A DNA stretch of 64,000 nucleotides, from NCBI GenBank assembly GCA_029990175.1, contig JARKIP010000038.1:26419501-26483500 (forward strand), read 5' to 3'. The position numbers were made by a program, and so were the translations under genes. This DNA comes from Petunia secreta. Taxonomy: Eukaryota; Streptophyta; Magnoliopsida; Solanales; Solanaceae. Positions 57,671 to 64,000 of this stretch are shown here, piece by piece; the stretch's first letter is position 1, and the number at the start of each line of letters is the position of its first letter. Under the pieces are notes generated by a model. It searched no databases, was not told the origin of the DNA, and saw nothing but the letters and a program-made list of their open reading frames with translations.

Positions 57671-58312
57671 TGTGAAGAATTTTGTGAATAGTTACTGAGA
57701 GTTCTAGACAATTTTCTATTTTTAGGGCTTGAGAGAGAACTTTGGTGTGGAAGGGAAGAAGTGGTTGGATTGAGAGGGATTCTGAGTGTATCGTCAAAGA
57801 GGGAAGGGGTTTTGGTGATTTGACAACTTCTAGGGAAGACAAAGAAATAATGATGCAAAGTAGAGAAGCAGCTTTTTTAACTTTTTGAGAAACGGGAAGA
57901 GTTAAAGATTTGACGGTTATGGACTCATTTAATATACTCTTTTAAGTAGTGGGGTCCAAATAAGTCAAATAGAATTCTACCCGAAAAAGAAATGTGTTCC
58001 TATAATTTAGGACAATTATAAGAACATGGAGGATCTCACTTGACACACGTATGATTGACAATTTAATTTCAGTTATGACTTCTATCATGCAGGGTAGTGT
58101 GAATGTACCTGGACATGATTCCTCATGCTTTAGTTGGTTCCTTCTTAGTACATAGTAGGTTCTTCATGGGATCACATTATTCTCACCTGGTGTTAAAAAA
58201 CTGAATGAGTGTACTTATTCAAGTACAGGGTTAGACTGGACATTAATGAAAAAATTCAAACATGAACAATTGAATACTTAACTAACCAATCATAAAGGGA
58301 TTACCTGCTGGG
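57671..58312 (-). other. Element F spacer between RNase H and extra ORF
   Basis: Non-coding; includes a CT-rich stretch on the minus strand (57720-57860). The minus-strand ORF 57571-57858 is another frame of the extra-ORF leader. Confidence 0.5.
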
Positions 58313-59960
58313 TCATCCGTGTATTTTGGTCATCCCTAATTCCAACATGTTCCTCTCAAACTGTACCTTGTTCAATGCTTTGGTAAATATGTCAGTAATT
58401 TGATCTTCAGTCCTGCACGAATTCATAGTAATCAGACCCTTTTCCACATTATCTCTCAGGAAATGGTGTCTAATATCAATGTGCTTGGTTCTTTTATGTT
58501 GGACTGGGTTCTTGGCAATATTCACTGCACTAGTGTTATCACAGAAAATTGACACTGCACCACACTTGATACCAAAGTCCTCCAGTTGTTGTTTGATCCA
58601 CAGCAATTGTGAACAGCATGATGCAGCTGCCACATACTCAGCTTCAGCAGTTGATAAGGCAACTGAGTTTTGCTTCTTTGTAGCCCAAGAGACCAAACAA
58701 GGACCTAGAAAGTGTGCCATTCCTGAAGTACTTTTCCTATCCACCAAATGACCTGCATAATCTGCATCAGCAAAACCAATTAGTTCAAAAGTACCTCCTC
58801 TTGGGTACCAGAGACTAAGGTCCTGAGTTCCTTTCAAGTATCTCAGGATCCTCTTCACAGCTGTCAAATGTGACTCCTTGGGCTTGGACTGAAATCTAGC
58901 ACACAGTCCTACACTGTATACTATGTCAGGCCGACTGGCTGTGAGATAAAGAAGTGAACCTATGATTCCTCTATATTTTGTCTCGTTTGTTGAAGGACCT
59001 AGTTCATCCAAATCCAGTTTCGTCCCAGGTGCAATGGGAGTGGTCATTTCCTTTGCTCCTTCCATGTCAAATTTCTTCAGTAGCTCCTTGACATATTTTT
59101 GCTGGTGAATCATAGTTCCTTCAGGCATTTGCTTTATCTGCAATCCAAGGAAGAAATTCAGTTCGCCCATCATGCTCATTTCAAATTCACTTCCCATCAG
59201 ATCAGCAAATCCTTTGCATAGACCCTCATCAGTGGCCCCAAAGATGATATCATCGACATACACTTGAACCACCAATAGATCTGTTCCTTTCTTTTTGAGG
59301 AACAATGTGTTGTCAATCTTTTCTCTCGAGAAGCCATTCTTCAGTAGAAATCCTGAGAGTCTTTCATACCAGGCTCTAGGGGCTTGCTTCAAACCGTAAA
59401 GAGCCTTGTCCAGTTTGTAAACATGGTCAGGGAATTCATTGTTTACAAAACCTGGTGGCTGTATCACATAGACTTCTTCATTCAGGTAGCCATTTAAGAA
59501 AGCACTCTTTACATCCATCTGATATAGTGTAAACTCCATGTATGTAGCAAAAGCAATTAGCATCCTGATGACCTCCATCCTTGCCACTGGTGCAAAGGTT
59601 TCATCATAGTCTATTCCTTCTTCCTGACTATAACCTTGAACTACTAATCTTGCTTTGTTTCTCGTCACTATACCATACTCATCCAGTTTGTTCCTGAATA
59701 CTCATTTTGTTCCAATTATTGATCTGTCCTTTGGCTTAGGAACTAGGTGCCACACTTTGCTTCTTTCGAATTGATGTAGTTCCTCCTACATGGCTAGAAT
59801 CCAATCTGGGTCTTCTAAGGCTTCTTTTACGTTCTTTGGTTCCAGAGATGAGAGGAAGGCAAAGAAAACACAGAAGTTCTTTATGGTTGACCTGGTCATG
59901 ATTCCTGTATCCAATTCCGATATAACATTCTCCAAAGGATGAGATCTTTGATGTTTCCAT
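58313..59960 (-). pseudogene. RT and RNase H of Copia element F
   Basis: Open from 59668 to the stop at 58313 (451 codons). RT: QMDVKSAFLNGYL, YGLKQAPRAWYE and the catalytic YVDDIIFGAT, all intact. RNase H: GFADADYAGH, ALSTAEAEYVA, FCDNTSAVNIAKNP, with the expected Asp-Glu-Asp, followed by the HIDIRHHFLRD block. The N-terminal end of RT continues upstream to about 59960 but is interrupted by two stops (near 59700 and 59788), each one transition away from a conserved codon, and by a frameshift near 59960. This is the best preserved coding part of F. Confidence 0.88.
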
Positions 59961-61487
59961 GGCCTGAGTTGAATATGACTGGAAGAACCTGCAGCATTAT
60001 TCTAGGGGGTTCTACCTGACTTGCTGGATCATCAGCTTCATCAGAGGTTCCCCCTGTCAAGTTGACTCCTTGTTCTAATGTGCTTGGATTTTCATCTGAT
60101 GTCTCCTTGTCTTCTGAGTCTTCCAGTTCATTTACACCTTCTTCCCTACTAAGGCCAATCACTTGATCTTCTGTCTCACTCTCCTCCAGTGCCTTATCTG
60201 ATTCATCAAAGACAACATGCATACTTTCTTCCACTGTTTATGTCCTTTTGTTGAACACTTTGTATGCTTTGCTTTGGGTAGAATAACCAAGAAATATTGC
60301 CTCGTCGCTCCTAGCATCGAACTTTCCCAAGGGTTCCTTGCCATTATTGTGAACAAAACATTTACAACCAAAGGGTCTTAGGTGAGCAATATTTGGTTTT
60401 CTACCTCTGAGTAGCTCATATAGGGTCTTGTGAAGAATTGCTCTGATGGAACATCTGTTCAGCAAGTAGCATGCAGTATTTATAGCTTCAGCCCAAAAGT
60501 TTCTTGCGAGCCCACTTAACAACAGCATAGTCCTGGCCATATCCTCCAGAGACCTGTTCTTCCTCTCAACCACTCCATTTTGTTGGGGAGTTTTTGGAGC
60601 GGAGAAGTTATGATCTATGTTGTTCTTTGCACAATACTCAGAGAATTTTGAGTTCTCAAACTCAGTTCCGTGATCAGATCTGATGCTGATGAGTTCAAGG
60701 CTTAACCTTTTCTGAACTACACCAGCCCAGTCTTTAAAGCTGTCAAAAGCTTCATCTTTAGTTGCCAAGAACAGAGTCCATGTGTATCTAGAGTAGTCAT
60801 CGACAATCACAAACACGAATCTCTTTCCTCCTCTGCTCCTGACTCTCATAGGTCCACACAGATCCATATGCAACAGTTCCAGTGGTTTTGATGTACTTAC
60901 CACCTTCTTGGACTTAAAGGATGACCTCACATGCTTTCCTTTACACACGCATCACACATTTTTATGTTTTCAAATCTCTTACTTGGCAATCCACGAACCA
61001 GCTCCTTTGATACAAGCTTATTCAGTTGTGAGAGACTTGCATGACCCATTCGTTTGTGCCACAGCTGAGAGTCACTTTCTTGTACATTTAGGCATGTTAT
61101 ATTATTTTCAGGTAATGACTTCAGCGATGCTTTGTATACATTGTTCACCCTCTTTCCTTCCATTACAGTTTCTCCACTCTGTAGGTTTTTCACAATGCAT
61201 CCTACAGACGAGAACCTTACTTTGTTACCTCTGTCACATAGTTGGGAGATGCTCAGCAGATTGTGTCTGAGACCATCAACACAATAAACATTCTCAATTG
61301 CATGATCCAGAGTTCTCCCAATCTTTCCAATTCCTACTATTTGACCACTTTTTCCTCCTCCGAAGGCCACACTGCCTCCTTGAAATGCTGCGAGTGAGAG
61401 AAAATTTCTTCTGTCTCTTGTCATGTGCCTTGAACAACCACTATCAACAATCCAGCTTGAGTTGTTCTCCCTCACTCCAGCCTGCAA
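59961..61487 (-). pseudogene. Protease and integrase of Copia element F
   Basis: Frames 61487-60927 and 60948-60238, then a linker to about 59961. Protease: WIVDSGCSRHMT with the catalytic DSG. GAG-pre-integrase zinc region: LWHKRMGHASLSQLNKL...CDACV (H-H-C-C). Integrase core: HMDLCGPM, SDHGTEFEN and QQNGVVERKNR give D-D-E. GYSTQSKAYKVFN closes integrase; then an acidic Glu/Asp/Ser-rich linker (60234-60010). A stop at about 60237 and a frameshift near 60930 break the polyprotein. Confidence 0.88.
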
Positions 61488-62030
61488 AATAGATTAGAGG
61501 CTAGCCTAGGAACCCAGACAAGCTTGGGTCCCTTCTTACTAGAAAATGGATAAATCAAATCTTGTCTAGCCCATTTAGGTAAAACACTTCTTTTGTTCTT
61601 GGCATTTGCCTTGCTGACATTTATGCACTTTTGTTTGACGTGTCCTGTTTCACCACAAAAGGTACATAACATGTTGCAAGGTTATGCCACATACTTGCTC
61701 TTAGGGTTATATGGAGGCAGTGGTTTCTTAAATCCTAACCCTTGCTTTCCTTTATTTTGATTTTCAAGAACCCAGTTCATTGCCTCTGAAGATTTATTCC
61801 ATTTAGTTAATCTGGTAAGCTCAAATTTTGATTTTTCAACCTTTTGACTTAAAACCCTGTTCTTCTCAATTTCCTGATACATAATTTCATTTGCTCTTTT
61901 CAATTCACTTTCCAAAAAGGTTTGAACTTCACTTATTACTTGCTTACCATTTGCACTTTCTCTTAACTGATTGCATTCCAATTCTAGTTCAGTGAATTAG
62001 GATTCCCTGCCTGTACTCTTTAAAACAAGG
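61488..62030 (-). pseudogene. gag C-terminal part of Copia element F
   Basis: A coiled-coil segment (61981-61760: LESELKRANEIMYQEIEKN) is followed by a basic linker and the CCHC knuckle CTFCGETGHVKQKC (about 61670-61630). A TAA lies just before the coiled coil (about 62000); recognisable gag-like codons continue to about 62030, then stop. The capsid half is missing. Confidence 0.75.
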
Positions 62031-62949
62031 ACATGCAGTTTATAAATGTTGTATATGGCTACCCAGGGGCCAATCCTTCACTCCCACTTTTATGTGTTGC
62101 ATCATCGATAGTATTTAGTCAGTTAACAGGCTCATAGAATCATCGTAAATTGTTTACAGCTTTAGTTAAACAGGTCTGGAACAATTTCAAAAGTAGAACT
62201 GGAATGCATGCTTATTTTTGTTTAAACTGAAAATTAACTTGAATAGGGGCTATATGTGTGCTGCCTTCTTATATGAGACTATTTCTGAAAATTGAGCTCG
62301 CCCCTCTTTTGCATAAACAGTCCAGGCCCAAAAATATTTTCAAAAAAGGCCTCTTACGTGCTTAAACTGATTTTAACCTTTACTAACGCCCTTATACACT
62401 AATCTAATAGTATATAAGGGTGTATAAAGTAATGGAGTAGTGTATACGCTTTAAAAATATATTTTAAAAGTATAATGATCATTTAAATCATGTATTTTCA
62501 TGTGTACCTCTATATATACTTATCATTACGTGCGACAGCCTATTATTTGCATTTATGTGTTCTCGTGATCCCATTTTTTGAAAACAGCCTCTCTTCCTAT
62601 ATGTATATTTCCAAAATCCGACCTCAACACCAAAAAGGCCATTAATGTTAGGGCTCGGCAATTAATGACGAGTGACACCGACCCTACATGAGCCAACATT
62701 TTATCTTCAAAACAAACCCCTTCCGTTTTCTTATTAAATCTGAATTTATTTGCAAAATAGACTACTTACGCAAATATTTTTTTCCAAGTATGTTAATTAT
62801 ATATGTAAGTCGAAATGGAATACCCATCTGTGTTGTAACACTTATTTACGATTAGGCTTTTGATATTAGGGGCCATGGATGCGATTAGGCTTAAACATAG
62901 GTCGGATATGAAAGTTATTTGTATGTGTGTGTGTAAGCATAATATACCT
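62031..62949. other. Unassigned DNA, possibly LTR
   Basis: AT-rich, no gene. Contains GTATATAAGGGTGTATAAAG near 62410. If 62950-63267 is the end of an Ogre-type LTR, this may be its 5' portion, but no TG start could be fixed. Confidence 0.3.
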
Positions 62950-63267
62950 TTAGTTAAAACCTCCAAGTTGGTATGTACGATAATATACACTGTTTATATA
63001 TATAAAGACTCGGACGGTAACCACTTTTTGTGGGACTCGGGGAAGTGCCTAACACCTTCTTCCCTGAGTCACTTGGACTTCTTACCCACATAGAATCTCT
63101 GAAATGGACTAGTAGACTTATTTAGCTTGACTTTAGACCTTAGGTGACCTAATACACCTTAGAAATTATATTAGGTGGCGACTCTAACAATTTAAACTCG
63201 AACGAGTTCACCCAGTCAAATTCGAAACCCTACTCGCCTCGAGTTGTGTCCAAAATCGGGTATGACA
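62950..63267 (+). repeat. Ogre-type LTR tail (tentative)
   Basis: GGACGGTAACCACTTTTTGTG, GGGACTCGGGGAAGTGCC, CTAACACCTTCTTCCCTGAG and GGTGGCGACTCTAAC occur in the order I recall for the 3' part of Ogre-like LTRs of Solanaceae. It ends CCAAAATCGGGTATGACA at 63267. No primer site or purine tract follows, so it may be a 3' or solo LTR fragment. Confidence 0.4.
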
Positions 63268-63675
63268 CTAATTCAATAAAAAGTCAATGCACAACCTTTG
63301 ATGTATTCTATTGTACACCTATCGCATTTGGCATTTAGGGTTAGGAATTTGGGGTTTACTGTTTATAGTTTAGGGGTTAGGGTCTACGCGCTTGGGATTT
63401 GGGGTTTTCCATTAGGGCACATGCAGATGATTGTGGTTTAATGATTATATTATCAACGATCTAAAATTATACTATATTTGATGATCAATCGTAGTCAAGT
63501 TGATCATATTCGGATAGGATTTTACTAAAATTTAATATTAAAAAAACCTATATTAAATAATAGAAAAGGGTCATTTGATGGTGTACAAATTAGGAAACTA
63601 TTGACATGACAAAGTTCTTGCACAATGTACCATAATAATGATCAATAGCATTGATAATGAATGATATTGATAAAA
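63268..63675. other. Unassigned DNA with degenerate telomere-like stretch
   Basis: 63336-63410 has several TTTAGGGTTAGG-like and TTTGGGGTTT-like words, too irregular for a telomere repeat. No gene. Confidence 0.4.
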
Positions 63676-64000
63676 TACATGATCTAATGTATACAAATGT
63701 TAAGGTTCTAATAGAACAAGACCTTGTTCCCTAAACATAGAAGAAGATCGTAATGTGAGAAACAACTGATGCTTCGATTTGCTTGTATGGATTAATACTA
63801 TCTCACAACATTACTAACTTCTTTATTTAATGTTTAAGGGTTGTTTACATATGTATCAAATGTATACAAATGTTTCGGTTGTGGTTGAACGACACCTTGT
63901 TCCCTAAACATAGAGGACGATCATAATGTGGGAAACAAGCAATGCTTTGATTTACTCGTATGACTTATATTATCTCACAATGTTGTTAACATCTTTGTTT
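63676..64000. repeat. Tandem repeat of about 173 bp, at window end
   Basis: Two copies: TGTATACAAATGTT at 63689 and 63861, CCTTGTTCCCTAAACATAGA at 63722 and 63895, then GATCxTAATGTGxGAAACAA and ATTATCTCACAA-type blocks. The second copy runs to the window edge, so the array may continue. Confidence 0.8.

Larger units (their letters stand above)
54138..62030 (-). mobile_element. Sirevirus-like Copia retrotransposon F, 5'-incomplete
   Basis: On the minus strand: gag end, protease, integrase, RT, RNase H, an extra ORF, a purine tract and a 1,035-bp 3' LTR. Integrase before RT defines Copia. The motifs PLELLHMDL, APKTPQQNGVVERKNR and an ORF after pol match Sireviruses. Gag homology fades near 62030 and no 5' LTR or primer site is seen, so the 5' end is truncated, replaced or outside the window. 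Target sequence next to the LTR is TAGAC (54133-54137). Numerous stops and frameshifts. Confidence 0.85.

Noticed and set aside
58313..61487. Endogenous pararetrovirus
   Set aside because: Gene order protease-integrase-RT-RNase H, an LTR and a purine tract identify a Copia retrotransposon; no movement-protein or caulimovirid features seen here or elsewhere in the window.
63336..63410. Telomere-repeat tract
   Set aside because: Words like TTTAGGG occur but are irregular and mixed with unrelated sequence; not a telomeric array.

Overview
This window is plant nuclear DNA, most likely from a solanaceous dicot. The grounds are TATA-driven retroelement LTRs, Tat/Ogre-, Tekay- and Sirevirus-type retrotransposons, MITEs with GAGCCTGTTTGGCCAA-type ends of a kind I associate with Solanaceae, AT-rich intergenic DNA and an intronless SRC2-like C2-domain gene. 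The species cannot be fixed from sequence alone. Nearly all of the window is nested transposable elements. The only intact, non-transposon protein gene I can support is the C2-domain gene at 10301-10771.

Layout, left to right. (1) 1-5041: 3' end of a Tat-lineage Gypsy element (C) with an antisense, intron-containing ORF, a polypurine tract and a TATA-bearing 3' LTR. (2) 5042-10300: AT-rich host DNA with a hAT-like remnant carrying a (TA)n run, a 737-bp MITE, a Helitron-like 3' hairpin end, a Stowaway MITE and the upstream region of the C2 gene. (3) 10301-10771: the C2-domain gene. (4) 11186-31700: a Tat-lineage Gypsy element (A), decayed, with gag, protease, RT, two RNase H domains, integrase and an antisense ORF; it is split by a Tekay/Del-type chromovirus (B, 18858-28846, target-site duplication GAAAT). 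(5) 33221-40018: a hAT-type DNA transposon with an 8-bp target-site duplication. It carries what looks like the promoter and first codons of an ABCI-type ABC-protein gene, and it is split by a non-autonomous LTR retrotransposon (D, 33446-39231, minus strand, TSD TGTAG). (6) 41149-41231: a bare poly(A) insertion between 14-bp direct repeats. (7) 41321-52700: a second copy of the 6-kb MITE, split by a very young, gene-less Ogre-like retrotransposon (E, 41770-52419, minus strand, TSD TAAAG) whose 3' region contains two tandem arrays (142-bp and 211-bp units). (8) 53015-54132: a diverged duplicate of the C2-gene upstream region. (9) 54138 to about 62030: a 5'-incomplete Sirevirus-like Copia element (F, minus strand) with an extra ORF after pol. 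(10) 62031-64000: unassigned DNA, a possible Ogre-type LTR tail and the start of a tandem repeat of about 173 bp.

The order of events can be read from nesting: A before B; hAT before D; MITE copy 2 before E; the duplicated C2 upstream region before F. All the autonomous-type elements are broken by stops and frameshifts. E has almost identical LTRs and must have been moved recently by proteins from elsewhere. The points most worth a second look are the gene-capturing hAT, the spliced antisense gene shared by the two Tat elements, the hierarchical satellite-like arrays inside E, and the duplicated promoter region implying a tandem C2-gene cluster.
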